A DNA stretch of 64,000 nucleotides, taken from positions 62,001 to 126,000 of the forward strand of contig NZ_PUQD01000001.1 of NCBI RefSeq assembly GCF_003331055.1, in the 5' to 3' direction. This document shows, one piece after another, positions 30,387 through 39,050 of this stretch. The notes under the pieces were generated by a model. The model ran no database searches. It had not been told where the DNA came from and saw only the letters and a list, made by a program, of their open reading frames with translations. Within the stretch, counting starts at the first letter, position 1. Each line of letters starts with the position of its first letter. The position numbers were made by a program, and so were the translations under genes. Source of the DNA: Pseudomonas sp. AFG_SD02_1510_Pfu_092 (GTDB lineage: Bacteria > Pseudomonadota > Gammaproteobacteria > Pseudomonadales > Pseudomonadaceae).

Positions 30387-32396
30387 ATGCAAAGCAAAAC
30401 CACGAGACGATCTTTCGTCAAAGGCCTGGCCGCTACCGGACTTCTGGGTGGGCTCGGCATGTGGCGCGCGCCGGTCTGGGCCGTGACCAGCCCTGGCCAA
30501 CCGAACGTGCTCAGCGGCACGGACTTCGATCTGTATATCGGCGAACTGCCCGTCAACATCACGGGTGCAGCTCGTACGGCCATGGCCATCAACGGCTCCG
30601 TGCCAGGGCCGATCCTGCGATGGCGCGAAGGCGACACCGTGACGCTGCGCGTACGCAACCGGCTGAAACAGGACACCTCCATTCACTGGCACGGCATCAT
30701 CCTGCCCGCCAACATGGACGGTGTGCCGGGCTTGAGCTTCCACGGCATCGCTCCCGATGGCATGTACGAATACAAGTTCAAGGTCCACCAGAACGGCACT
30801 TACTGGTATCACAGCCACTCAGGCCTCCAGGAACAGTCCGGGGTCTATGGGGCGTTGGTGATCGATGCCAAGGATCCGGAGCCGTTTGTGTACGACCGTG
30901 ATTACGTCGTCATGCTCAGCGATTGGACGGATGAAGACCCGGCGCGGGTGCTCTCCAAACTCAAGAAGCAATCTGACTACTACAACTTCCACAAGCGCAC
31001 TGTAAGCGACTTCGTTGACGATGTGAGCGAGAAAGGCTGGTCGGCCGCTGTAGCGGATCGGAAGATGTGGGCTGAAATGAAGATGAGCCCCACCGACCTC
31101 GCTGACGTGAGCGGGTATACCTACACCTACCTCATGAACGGCCAGGCTCCGAACGGCAACTGGACGGGACTCTTCAAGCCCGGCGAGAAGATCCGCCTGC
31201 GCTTTATCAACGGCTCGGCCATGACCTATTTCGATGTCCGGATTCCTGGGCTCAAGATGACGGTTGTGGCTGCTGACGGCCAGTACGTCAAACCCGTATC
31301 GGTCGATGAGTTCCGGATCGCCGTTGCCGAAACCTACGATGTCATCGTCGAACCTGAAAACGAGCAGGCCTATACGATCTTCGCGCAATCCATGGACCGT
31401 ACCGGGTACTCCCGAGGCACCCTGGCAGTTCGTGAAGACTTGCAAGCGCCCGTACCGGAGGTAGATCCACGCCCGATCATCGCCATGAGCGATATGGGCA
31501 TGGACCACGGCAGCATGGGCGGAATGGATCACGGCGGCATGGCTGGCATGGACCAAGGGAACATGGCCGGCATGGATCACAGCAAGATGGCTGGGATGGA
31601 CCATGGCAGCATGGCCGGCATGGACCACAGCAAGATGGCTGGAATGGATCACGGCAACATGGCCGGCATGGACCACAGCAAGATGGCTGGAATGGACCAT
31701 GGCAACATGGCCGGCATGGACCACAGCAAGATGGCTGGAATGGACCATGGCAGCACGGCCGGCATGGACCACAGCAAGATGGCTGGAATGGACCACGGCA
31801 ACATGGCCGGCATGGATCACAGCAAGATGGCTGGGATGGGTCATGAGGGCATGGCCGGCATGAGCGGTGCAATGCAGAGCCATCCGACTTCCGAGACCAA
31901 CAACCCGTTGGTCGATATGCAGACCATGTCGCCGACCCCGAAGCTGAACGATCCGGGAATTGGCCTGCGCAACAACGGGCGCCGAGTGCTGACCTACGCC
32001 GATTTGCGGAGCACCTTCATCGATCCCGATGGTCGAGAGCCTGGACGCACAATCGAACTGCACCTTACCGGCCAAATGGAGAAGTTCGCATGGTCGTTCG
32101 ACGGTATCAAATTCTCCGACGCTGAACCGCTGCGGTTGAAATATGGCGAGCGTCTTCGCATCACCTTGGTCAACGACACCATGATGACTCACCCCATCCA
32201 TCTCCACGGTATGTGGAGTGATCTGGAGGACGAGAACGGCAACTTCATGGTTCGCAAGCACACCATCGACATGCCACCTGGCTCAAAACGAAGCTATCGC
32301 GTCACCGCAGATGCCTTGGGACGTTGGGCCTATCACTGTCACCTACTGTTCCACATGGAAATGGGCATGTTCCGAGAAGTCCGTGTGGACGAATGA
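30387..32396 (+). CDS. copA: Multicopper oxidase CopA with expanded Met/His repeat
   Basis: The 669-residue periplasmic oxidase is exported by the Tat pathway ([10 protein letters not shown]7-R8). It carries all four copper-ligand motifs: HWHG (100-103), WYHSHSG (from 140), HPIHLHG (602-608) and [12 protein letters not shown] (650-661), so the trinuclear and type 1 sites are complete. Between cupredoxin domains, residues 371-490 are fifteen near-identical octapeptides of the GMDHSKMA type, which bind extra copper. The protein oxidises and sequesters Cu(I) in the periplasm. It leads the operon copA, Met-rich protein, copB, cytochrome c, DUF411. Confidence 0.95.
   Translation: MQSKTTRRSFVKGLAATGLLGGLGMWRAPVWAVTSPGQPNVLSGTDFDLYIGELPVNITGAARTAMAINGSVPGPILRWREGDTVTLRVRNRLKQDTSIHWHGIILPANMDGVPGLSFHGIAPDGMYEYKFKVHQNGTYWYHSHSGLQEQSGVYGALVIDAKDPEPFVYDRDYVVMLSDWTDEDPARVLSKLKKQSDYYNFHKRTVSDFVDDVSEKGWSAAVADRKMWAEMKMSPTDLADVSGYTYTYLMNGQAPNGNWTGLFKPGEKIRLRFINGSAMTYFDVRIPGLKMTVVAADGQYVKPVSVDEFRIAVAETYDVIVEPENEQAYTIFAQSMDRTGYSRGTLAVREDLQAPVPEVDPRPIIAMSDMGMDHGSMGGMDHGGMAGMDQGNMAGMDHSKMAGMDHGSMAGMDHSKMAGMDHGNMAGMDHSKMAGMDHGNMAGMDHSKMAGMDHGSTAGMDHSKMAGMDHGNMAGMDHSKMAGMGHEGMAGMSGAMQSHPTSETNNPLVDMQTMSPTPKLNDPGIGLRNNGRRVLTYADLRSTFIDPDGREPGRTIELHLTGQMEKFAWSFDGIKFSDAEPLRLKYGERLRITLVNDTMMTHPIHLHGMWSDLEDENGNFMVRKHTIDMPPGSKRSYRVTADALGRWAYHCHLLFHMEMGMFREVRVDE
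31497..31856 (+). repeat. 15 tandem 24-bp units encoding GMDHxxMA
   Basis: The units alternate mostly between GMDHSKMA and GMDHGNMA or GMDHGSMA, giving a higher-order 48-bp period. The near-identity of DNA units implies recent expansion by slippage or unequal recombination. Variants such as GMDQGNMA and GMDHGSTA mark individual units. Confidence 0.93.
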
Positions 32397-32410
32397 ACTG
32401 GAGATTTGAG

Positions 32411-32758
32411 ATGAGCAAACCAATGAAACGAAGCGCCTTTTTCCTCTCTGCTGCGATGGTCGGCATGTTGGCTGTTTATGCCCCGTCGTCGTGGTCTAGC
32501 GACAACCACGATCAGCATTCCCAGAAATCCACCGAGGCCGGTAAAGCCAAAGGTTCGCAGGACAAGCAGGGCCAGGGCATGAACCATGAAGGCATGGACC
32601 ATGGGTCCATGGAAGGTATGGACCACGGCTCGATGAAGGGGATGGACCATGGCTCGATGAAGGGGATGGACCATGGCTCGATGGAAGGCATGGACCACGA
32701 CAAAATGATGGAATCGCATGGCAGCGACAAAGCTAAGGCAGGGAAAGATGGTCAATAG
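32411..32758 (+). CDS. Met/His-rich periplasmic protein between copA and copB
   Basis: The 115-residue precursor has a signal peptide (about 1-28) and a Lys/Gln linker. Tandem [16 protein letters not shown] octapeptides (about residues 55-95) follow, then an acidic-basic tail. The repeats match those in CopA and CopB at DNA level, so it probably binds periplasmic copper. It may be a split-off N-terminal part of a CopB-like protein. The start chosen is the ATG at 32411, 14 nt after the copA stop, with GGAGAT upstream. Its end overlaps copB by 11 nt. Confidence 0.82.
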   Translation: MSKPMKRSAFFLSAAMVGMLAVYAPSSWSSDNHDQHSQKSTEAGKAKGSQDKQGQGMNHEGMDHGSMEGMDHGSMKGMDHGSMKGMDHGSMEGMDHDKMMESHGSDKAKAGKDGQ

Positions 32759-33863
32759 CCTTGGGCGGCCTTCGCTGCTGGCCCTGACTGTTTCAATCGG
32801 CATGCTGGGCGTAACGCCCAGCTTCGCCGCTGAAGAAATGGATCACTCGGGCATGGATCATTCGAAAATGGGGCACGGTTCCATGCAAATGGATGCTGCT
32901 CCGTCCGAATCGATGCCGGCGATGGATCACAGCAAGATGGGGATGAGCAAACAGCAGAAACAGCCTGCCCCTGTTGATCACAGCCAGATGGGGCATGCTC
33001 AAAGCCAGAGCAAATCCAGCCCGGTGGACCATAGCAAGATGGACCACAGCAAAATGGGCCATGGAAACATGAAGGGCATGGATCACGGTTCGATGAAGGG
33101 CATGGACCATTCCCAGATGAATCCTGGTTCAGCGACTTCTCCGACCACAACGAGCCGCACGCCGATTCCAGTGCTCACTGATGCCGACCGCGAGGCAGCC
33201 TTTCCGCCTTTGGGTGGCCACCAGGTGCACGACAGCGGAATCAACAGCTTCTTTCTGTTGGACCAGCTCGAATACCAGGACGCCGATGAGGGCAGCACCC
33301 TGGCTTGGGATGCATCTGGCTGGGTAGGTAGCGACATCAATCGACTCTGGGTTCGGTCGGAAGGCGAGCGCACCAACGGGGTAACCGAAGATGCTGAGCT
33401 GCAACTGCTATACGGGCGCTCGGTCAGTCCTTGGTGGGACGTGGTCGCCGGGGTCCGTCAGGATTTCAAACCGGAATCACCGCAGACCTGGGCAGCCTTT
33501 GGTATTCAGGGCATGGCCTTGTATGACTTCGAGGCCGAAGCTACGGCGTTCATCGGCGAAAACGGCCAGACTGCTGCGCGTCTTGAAGGCGAATACGACA
33601 TCCTGCTGACCAATCGCTTGATTTTGCAGCCCACGGCTGAGGCGAACTTCTATGGCAAGAACGATCCTGAGCGCGGTGTTGGATCGGGTCTGGCCAATAC
33701 CGAAGTCGGGCTGCGTCTACGGTATGAAATCGTCCGCCAGTTTGCCCCGTACATAGGCGTTACCTGGAGCCGCTCCTACGGCAACACCGCTGACTTCATC
33801 CGAGACGAGGGTGGAGATGTTGATGAGGCACGCTTCGTTGCCGGTATCAGGATGTGGTTCTGA
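32748..33863 (+). CDS. copB: Outer-membrane copper resistance protein CopB
   Basis: The 371-residue precursor has a signal peptide ending SFAA. A Met/His-rich segment (about residues 30-130, MDHSKMGHG and MKGMDHGS units) follows. A C-terminal beta-barrel domain of about 210 residues then begins with [16 protein letters not shown] and ends FVAGIRMWF, the CopB family pattern. The start at 32748 is inside the preceding gene. CopB sits in the outer membrane and is needed with CopA for full copper tolerance. Confidence 0.93.
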   Translation: MVNSLGRPSLLALTVSIGMLGVTPSFAAEEMDHSGMDHSKMGHGSMQMDAAPSESMPAMDHSKMGMSKQQKQPAPVDHSQMGHAQSQSKSSPVDHSKMDHSKMGHGNMKGMDHGSMKGMDHSQMNPGSATSPTTTSRTPIPVLTDADREAAFPPLGGHQVHDSGINSFFLLDQLEYQDADEGSTLAWDASGWVGSDINRLWVRSEGERTNGVTEDAELQLLYGRSVSPWWDVVAGVRQDFKPESPQTWAAFGIQGMALYDFEAEATAFIGENGQTAARLEGEYDILLTNRLILQPTAEANFYGKNDPERGVGSGLANTEVGLRLRYEIVRQFAPYIGVTWSRSYGNTADFIRDEGGDVDEARFVAGIRMWF

Positions 33864-33873
33864 GAATTCCAAC

Positions 33874-34656
33874 ATGAAAAGAACAATTACAACGCTGCTT
33901 GTGGCCGGTGCTGTCGGAAGTGCTGCGGTATTGGGCACCGCGTATTTCGGCTTGGTGAATGTCGGCGCCGATGATCCTCACTTCCCGGCTGTCCATTCGT
34001 TTCTCGCCATGGCTCGCGACCGGTCGATTGAGGTTCGAGCGCGAGACATTGAAGTGCCTGACCTGAAGAACGCTGCGTTGATCAAGGCAGGCGCAGGCAA
34101 CTACAACGCCATGTGCATTGGGTGCCACCTCGCCCCTGGCGTTGGAAAGACAGAACTCAGCCAAGCGCTATACCCGTCGCCACCTGACCTCACCAAGGTG
34201 GGTGTCGGAGACGATCCGGCTGCCGCATTCTGGACGATCAAGCACGGCATCAAAGCCACCGGCATGCCCGCCTGGGGCAAGAGCATGGGTGATGAGTACA
34301 TCTGGGGAATAGTCGCGTTCCTTGACCAACTGCCCCAAATGAATTCTGAGCAGTACAAGGCGTTGGTGGCCACGAGCGGCGGCCATCAGCACGGCGGCGG
34401 TGAAAGCGATATGCATAATCATGAGGGCCAGCACGGCGGGAGCGGTCATGCCGAGCGTGGCGATCACGACGAAGCGGCAGATGACGACCATGCTCAGACA
34501 GCTCACGACCATGGAGCTGCACCCGCAGGCGCCGCCCAAGCGGCAGATCATCACGGTGACCACAATGCGGCCGAAGCCCATTCGGACGCCCACCCGAAAT
34601 CGTCGACAAAGACGCATGTTCACAAAGACGGTAAGGAGCACACTCATGCCAACTAA
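33874..34656 (+). CDS. Periplasmic c-type cytochrome with His-rich tail
   Basis: The 260-residue protein has an N-terminal hydrophobic segment (about 7-28) and one haem c motif CIGCH (81-85). A distal Met is probably in GMPAWGKSM. After the roughly 90-residue cytochrome domain the last 85 residues are very rich in His, Asp and Ala (HQHGGGESDMHNHEG onward), a likely copper-binding tail. Cytochromes of this kind accompany copAB in P. putida. An electron-transfer link to CopA or Cu(I)/Cu(II) redox is plausible but unproven. Confidence 0.87.
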   Translation: MKRTITTLLVAGAVGSAAVLGTAYFGLVNVGADDPHFPAVHSFLAMARDRSIEVRARDIEVPDLKNAALIKAGAGNYNAMCIGCHLAPGVGKTELSQALYPSPPDLTKVGVGDDPAAAFWTIKHGIKATGMPAWGKSMGDEYIWGIVAFLDQLPQMNSEQYKALVATSGGHQHGGGESDMHNHEGQHGGSGHAERGDHDEAADDDHAQTAHDHGAAPAGAAQAADHHGDHNAAEAHSDAHPKSSTKTHVHKDGKEHTHAN

Positions 34657-35101
34657 CCGGATACTCGTTCGGCTAGCCGCAATCGCTGGGCTGCTGGTGG
34701 CCTCGGCGGCCTACGCCGCAGAGTCATTGTCCATCGACGTTCACCGAGATGCGAACTGCGGTTGCTGCAAGAAGTGGATCGCGCACCTGGAAGCCAATGG
34801 TTTCAAAGTGACCGACCATGTTGAGACGGACATGAGCGCAGTGAAACAGAAGCTGGGCGTAGCGCCACGGTTAGCCTCCTGCCACACAGCCGTGATTGAC
34901 GGAAAGTTTGTTGAAGGTCACGTGCCAGCTGAGCAGATTCGAGAACTCAAGGAGCGGAACGATCTGGTAGGGATCGCCGTGCCAGGAATGCCAGCTGGAT
35001 CCCCAGGCATGGAGGTTGATGGTGTAAGCCATGCCTACCAGGTTATTGGTTTGACCAAAAGCGGCGAGGACCAAGTAGTCGCCAACTATCCAGCCAAATA
35101 A
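34646..35101 (+). CDS. DUF411 metal-binding periplasmic protein
   Basis: The 151-residue precursor has a signal peptide (cut after AYA, about residue 24). The DUF411 core follows, with NCGCCKKWIAHLEANGF near the start, ASCHTAVIDGKFVEGHVPA, and VPGMPAGSPGMEV near the end. The CGCC cluster and later Met residues probably bind metal. The start at 34646 overlaps the cytochrome gene by 11 nt and has AAGGAG upstream. It is the last gene of the copA operon. A 10-bp stem (35116-35141) follows, but without a T run. Confidence 0.88.
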   Translation: MPTNRILVRLAAIAGLLVASAAYAAESLSIDVHRDANCGCCKKWIAHLEANGFKVTDHVETDMSAVKQKLGVAPRLASCHTAVIDGKFVEGHVPAEQIRELKERNDLVGIAVPGMPAGSPGMEVDGVSHAYQVIGLTKSGEDQVVANYPAK

Positions 35102-35206
35102 CCCACCGACCAGAAGGACGGCAGTAGGCTGACTGCCGTCCCATAAATCCCCGCTAGAAAGTTTCATCAGCTCAACACGACGACACAGAGGGCCTGCAAA
35201 GCGTAG

Positions 35207-35395
35207 CTAATCAGATTCACGGCGCTCGCGGACTGGCTTGAGTACGATATCGCCGTTGATAAGCTCGATGGAGAGTCTGTCGCCCGTCGTGACCCCGAGC
35301 TCGCTCAGAATGTCGTCGGGTAGTTCCACAATCACATCGCCGGAGCCGTCGCCGGGATCAAGGCACTTGACCGTGGTGCGCGCTGATTGAGTCAT
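35207..35395 (-). CDS. AbrB/MazE-type small DNA-binding protein
   Basis: The 62-residue protein has the swapped-hairpin pattern VELPDDILSELGVTTGDRLSIELINGDIVLKPV, typical of AbrB/MazE antitoxins and regulators. No toxin gene lies beside it on either strand: downstream is the copA operon end and upstream another DUF2790 gene. It is either an orphan antitoxin or a stand-alone regulator. GGCAGGA precedes the ATG. Confidence 0.75.
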   Translation of the reverse strand: MTQSARTTVKCLDPGDGSGDVIVELPDDILSELGVTTGDRLSIELINGDIVLKPVRERRESD

Positions 35396-35532
35396 TGGGC
35401 TGTCCTGCCTGAGCTACCAATTCTCATCGTACTCCACCAGTCATGAAAGCCGGTAACCAGGCGATCAATCGCCGGAATTGACGCTTCAACCCGGCTTTTT
35501 ATCAGCGTAAGTCCTGCCCGCTCGATCAGTGC

Positions 35533-35865
35533 TCAGTTCTGGCCCCGGCAACCGATACCAGCGGTCCGGTACTCAAGGATTTTCAGGTCTCCATTGGAAT
35601 CCTCGTAGTTCATCTGTGCTGGCATCACGTCACAGCTCGCCTTGGTCGATGTCATGCTGATTACTCTCGCCACGTCGAGCCGCATCCCGTAGCGATAATG
35701 GATCACCTCCGGTGGCTTCATATCATTGACGGCCGCATAAGCTCGCATAGCTTGCTCATTGGCCTGAATCATCTTCCCGTATAGACGGTCGGATCCTCCT
35801 TCGGCGAGCGCGGTTGAGGAGGCCACTATGGCCAGGATGGCCGCGATGCTTTTGATGACTTTCAT
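35533..35865 (-). CDS. DUF2790 protein with PtrA-like N-terminus (copy 3)
   Basis: The 110-residue precursor has a signal peptide ending ALA. The mature start AEGGSDRLYGKMIQANEQ matches the PtrA-like proteins at 8895 and 29999. The DUF2790 core then begins (KPPEVIHYRYGMRLDVARV, Cys in ASCDVMP, MNYEDSNGDLKILEYR, terminal GC). It therefore joins the two small-protein types of this island. I chose the ATG at 35865, which has GGAG 8 nt upstream. It has its own CopR-type promoter. Confidence 0.8.
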   Translation of the reverse strand: MKVIKSIAAILAIVASSTALAEGGSDRLYGKMIQANEQAMRAYAAVNDMKPPEVIHYRYGMRLDVARVISMTSTKASCDVMPAQMNYEDSNGDLKILEYRTAGIGCRGQN

Positions 35866-35907
35866 TTCAATCACTCCAATAGACGTGACTGAAGATTAGG
35901 ATTTTGT

Positions 35908-35947
35908 CGCTGTCAATTGAGTGATACGGGGATTACAAGGTTGTAAG
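35908..35947 (-). promoter_or_regulatory. CopR-box promoter of DUF2790 copy 3
   Basis: Read leftwards: operator CTTACAACCTTGTAAT (35932-35947), 17 bp, then GACAGCG (35908-35914). The operator has near-perfect dyad symmetry (TTACAA/TTGTAA). A start near 35901 leaves a 36-nt leader. Confidence 0.8.
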
Positions 35948-36008
35948 TCCGGCTTGCAGATGGAGGTAGCGTTGCGTCTACACGGCATACCAATTCCCCT
36001 CAGGCACA

Positions 36009-36479
36009 CTACTGATAGACACCCAGGCGAAGACGCTCAAGATAGTCCGCTACCACGCTGAATCCGAGCGACGTGTCGAGCATCTCGAAGGGTACAAACC
36101 CCATCAAACGGCCGCACGGCCGACAAAGCCACTGCTCCGCGAGCATCTGAGAGCCAAATACCTTCGACGCAAGCTCCAGTCCTTTCGCATATTGAAACGC
36201 CACCGCGCTCTGCTGGGCATCCAGGCGATGGGCCTGAACGGAATGGCTCAGACGGTGAACGCTTCTGGTCGATATTCCTGTGATTCGCCTGACGAGGTTA
36301 CGAGCCTTGAATAGGCTTGAGGACTCGACCATGCATTTCACGTCGCTGAAAAAAAATCCTGTTTGGACAAGACGCAGGAGCTCCAGCTGGCTCAACTCAT
36401 CAAGGTCGGTATGAACCAAGTGGAACGTTGGTGCAAAAGCCTGCGATTCAACAGGTGGGGGCGTGCTTGTAGGATTCAT
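36009..36479 (-). CDS. Orphan Xre/ParS (DUF2384) antitoxin-like protein
   Basis: The 156-residue protein has a middle helix-turn-helix-like part (VRRITGISTRSVHRLSHS). Its C-terminal domain, SQMLAEQWLCRPCGRLMGFVPFEML to the end DYLERLRLGVYQ, matches the MbcA/ParS/Xre antitoxin domain (DUF2384). Such antitoxins normally precede a RES-domain toxin that degrades NAD. No RES gene is present in the 130 bp downstream before a DUF2790 promoter. I chose the ATG at 36479 because AGGAGG lies 9 nt upstream. Confidence 0.75.
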   Translation of the reverse strand: MNPTSTPPPVESQAFAPTFHLVHTDLDELSQLELLRLVQTGFFFSDVKCMVESSSLFKARNLVRRITGISTRSVHRLSHSVQAHRLDAQQSAVAFQYAKGLELASKVFGSQMLAEQWLCRPCGRLMGFVPFEMLDTSLGFSVVADYLERLRLGVYQ

Positions 36480-36652
36480 TGCATCGACCTCCTCTTGTGC
36501 GTTGGCTGTCAGACTAGATCGAATTTGATTCCCAAGCACGCCCGACGCCCTTTAACCTTCACACCTTAGCCCAAAACGATCACTAATGTGTATGCAGTAC
36601 CGGTGTCTTCTAACTAAAATGCCATACCACTCGTCTTCCAGAACATCATTGC

Positions 36653-37576
36653 ATGAAAATTTTCACACCATTACCTGGAGAATATATCGCATCTGCGCTT
36701 AAGCGCGGCAATGAGCTCCTAGGCATTAAATCGTTGAAAACTGAAGATTTCTATATAAAAGCGAAACCTCGTATTGGGTTCGGAATTAATAAGACTTTGG
36801 GGAAGTTGCAAACAGAGTGGCGGCCGCATCAAGAATTCTATTACCCAAAGCTGCTAGACGAGCACAAGATTTCGGACCTAGCCTTAAGCGATCACACTTT
36901 GTATCCTATGATAGCTGCCCTCGGGCGTCATCGAGCGACCGCAATCGTCACACCGAAAACTTGGGAAAAGGTTTGTCCAGATTGTGTTCGCGAAGACTTG
37001 GATAATTGCGGAAGCCCCTATATTCATCGCAGGCACGTATTGGGTTCCGTACAGGTGTGCAGTACTCATGCCTGCGCTCTAATCGAGACATGTCCGACCT
37101 GCTCAATACCAATGAAAAAGCACGAGATTAATCACCTAGCCAAGTGCAGCAAGCTTAACACATGGTCAAAACGTCAAAAGCGAGAATTCGGATCAAACCG
37201 TCATATGTATGCCAAATTTGTCGCAGACCTTTTGGACTATAGCGGCCCTATGATCAAGGATGGAATGGCAGACTTTGTCGCATATGCAAGCCTCATGATA
37301 AATCGAACTAGCGCATTCGAAAAAACCCAGCTGAATATTTCCAAACTGATCAACGAAGAAATGGGCATAACTTCGAGACTCACCCATGTCAGTATCTCTA
37401 CCAGCGACAAATATCCTATCTATGTGTTTCTTGGATGCCACACCGCTGAAAATTATTTCAACTTGCTAAATAATAAGGATGAGCAAGACGTGCTGCGGGA
37501 GAAGAAAACAGTCATATTCAATAAACTTTTGCACGAAGCCATGAAAACTAATCCATATCGTCACGTATCTGCGTAA
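36653..37576 (+). CDS. Second TniQ-family protein (possible alternative target selector)
   Basis: The 307-residue protein has the TniQ pattern: an N-terminal start MKIFTPLPGEYIASALKRGN, then a zinc-binding segment with CPDC (about 109-112), CGSPYIHRRH, CSTH and CPTC (about 138-152). It is shorter and much richer in A/T than tnsD. The gene points towards tnsD and their 3' ends overlap by 29 bp. It occupies the place of tnsE in Tn7. TniQ proteins choose target sites, so a second one may give a second insertion pathway. There is no clear ribosome site before the ATG. Confidence 0.8.
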   Translation: MKIFTPLPGEYIASALKRGNELLGIKSLKTEDFYIKAKPRIGFGINKTLGKLQTEWRPHQEFYYPKLLDEHKISDLALSDHTLYPMIAALGRHRATAIVTPKTWEKVCPDCVREDLDNCGSPYIHRRHVLGSVQVCSTHACALIETCPTCSIPMKKHEINHLAKCSKLNTWSKRQKREFGSNRHMYAKFVADLLDYSGPMIKDGMADFVAYASLMINRTSAFEKTQLNISKLINEEMGITSRLTHVSISTSDKYPIYVFLGCHTAENYFNLLNNKDEQDVLREKKTVIFNKLLHEAMKTNPYRHVSA

Positions 37577-39026
37577 AGACTTCATCTTCGGATACGCGAG
37601 ATATTCTTATTCCTGCATAACGGTATAAAACACTCATCGCACAGTTTTCAGTCAGCGAGTATTCTCGAATTGCCCACCGGATTTTACGTAGCTGATGGTC
37701 ATGAGTAGACTCAAGTAAACCCGCCATCAACCTAGTGCTCATCGGAAAGTGGTCCGGCATCTTGAGGAAAGCATGAGCGTTTAGGACACGCCTACATAGA
37801 GCAGCGCGGGTGACCTGCTGAGGCTTTCCGTCTACAGAAAGAATCATCGTCTTCGCTTTAGCGAGCTCCAACGCAAGGGCCGAGTCCCTGGATTGCCAAT
37901 CGATCAAAATTCTTCGGTCTCTGTGGTAGGGGTTCCCAGCAACATAACGGGCCAACCATTCCCTGTCGTGGCGGTACAACCACTGATAGCCCGGCTTGTC
38001 ATGACATTTGAGATTCGTACTCTTCGCAAACGCTATTCGCCGGGCGTGAAGGTCATCGTCAGGGATGAGGTTATTCGGTTCATCAGGCCGGACCACAATA
38101 CCAGCGCGATTAACGTCCTCTAGACGGTAGGTCTTCAGGTGCTCCAGCTCTAGATCAAGGAGCCAGCAGAGAAAATAGAACTTGAAAGGCTGCACGGTTC
38201 GACCTTGTCGCCGCAATATCTGAAAGACCCACTCAGCGGATCGAACCATTTCTTCGAATTCGGCGGCGCTAGGACTGCACCGAAGTCGCCTGGTTAAAAA
38301 ATCTCTCAGCATCTGCTCTCTAATTCGTCCAGACCTGATAAAACCCATCTCGTCCAAACGGTTCCTGAGCAAATTTCCAGCCAGAATCGTTTTCATCTCA
38401 TTGGGATGGTCTAGCCCCCACAGCTGCATGTGGGCAATGGCAACGGCCCCGCTGTGGTCACCACAGTCCATAACCGGCGTTCCAGCAGATTCCCCCGGAA
38501 GCAACATACAACGCCAATCTGACCATCCGGGGAATCTAATCGCCTGTAGTACTTCGCTGTGGCGTGGACAAATGCAAGTGCCCGATGCTTGGTGAATACG
38601 ATGCCAATAAGCTGAGCCGCACTCCAGAATGTCCTCTCTGACGCAGCTCTCGCAATACCTAAACGAGGCGTGTTGGAGGAAACGCGATGCTGTAATGCCC
38701 AAGGCCATCTTGAGGCCTGTACCTCGATTACCTCCCATTAGAACGGCAGCATCGCGGCCCTTCTCGTCGTCCAAAAAAGGCAGATAAAGCGGTAAAAGCG
38801 TGAAGCGCTCGATCAGCTCTCCTACAGAGAAGGCGCCTCTGAGACGTTCAGACAGAGCCTCTAAGCAGCACGGCAGGATGGAACCGCAGGTACGCGAGTA
38901 GCTACCGAACAGCTCTTGGCTGGTCGCTCGGTATCCCTGATTCGCTGCTAGCTTGTGATAGCGCACGGCCAGGCTATAGAGCGACTCATCCGGAAACGGC
39001 TGGGGGAAGAACAGAAGGTTAGCCAC
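37548..39026 (-). CDS. tnsD: TnsD, attTn7 target-site selector
   Basis: The 492-residue TniQ-family protein starts FFPQPFPDESLYSLAVRYHK. It has a zinc-binding motif with YCESCVREDILECGSAYWHRIHQ and CICPRH at about residues 124-160. A long C-terminal DNA-binding part follows, as in Tn7 TnsD, which reads the 3' end of glmS. The location of this element at the standard glmS site supports that role. It lies 24 nt after tnsC. Confidence 0.92.
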   Translation of the reverse strand: MANLLFFPQPFPDESLYSLAVRYHKLAANQGYRATSQELFGSYSRTCGSILPCCLEALSERLRGAFSVGELIERFTLLPLYLPFLDDEKGRDAAVLMGGNRGTGLKMALGITASRFLQHASFRYCESCVREDILECGSAYWHRIHQASGTCICPRHSEVLQAIRFPGWSDWRCMLLPGESAGTPVMDCGDHSGAVAIAHMQLWGLDHPNEMKTILAGNLLRNRLDEMGFIRSGRIREQMLRDFLTRRLRCSPSAAEFEEMVRSAEWVFQILRRQGRTVQPFKFYFLCWLLDLELEHLKTYRLEDVNRAGIVVRPDEPNNLIPDDDLHARRIAFAKSTNLKCHDKPGYQWLYRHDREWLARYVAGNPYHRDRRILIDWQSRDSALALELAKAKTMILSVDGKPQQVTRAALCRRVLNAHAFLKMPDHFPMSTRLMAGLLESTHDHQLRKIRWAIREYSLTENCAMSVLYRYAGIRISRVSEDEVFTQIRDDMD

Positions 39027-39050
39027 TGCCCTGAGCTCCCCTGCGTCAAA

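Noticed and set aside
30308..30901. A 197-codon frame starting upstream of copA in another frame
   Set aside because: It overlaps copA by over 500 bp and its sequence becomes Arg/His-rich shadow; the first 25 codons alone are not enough to claim a leader peptide.
30819..32261. A 480-codon leftward frame antisense to copA
   Set aside because: It is kept open by the 24-bp repeat and high GC; its product mirrors the repeats ([15 protein letters not shown]) and copA has complete catalytic motifs on the other strand.
35116..35141. Perfect 10-bp stem after the DUF411 gene as a terminator
   Set aside because: There is no T run after the stem, so I did not list it as an intrinsic terminator.
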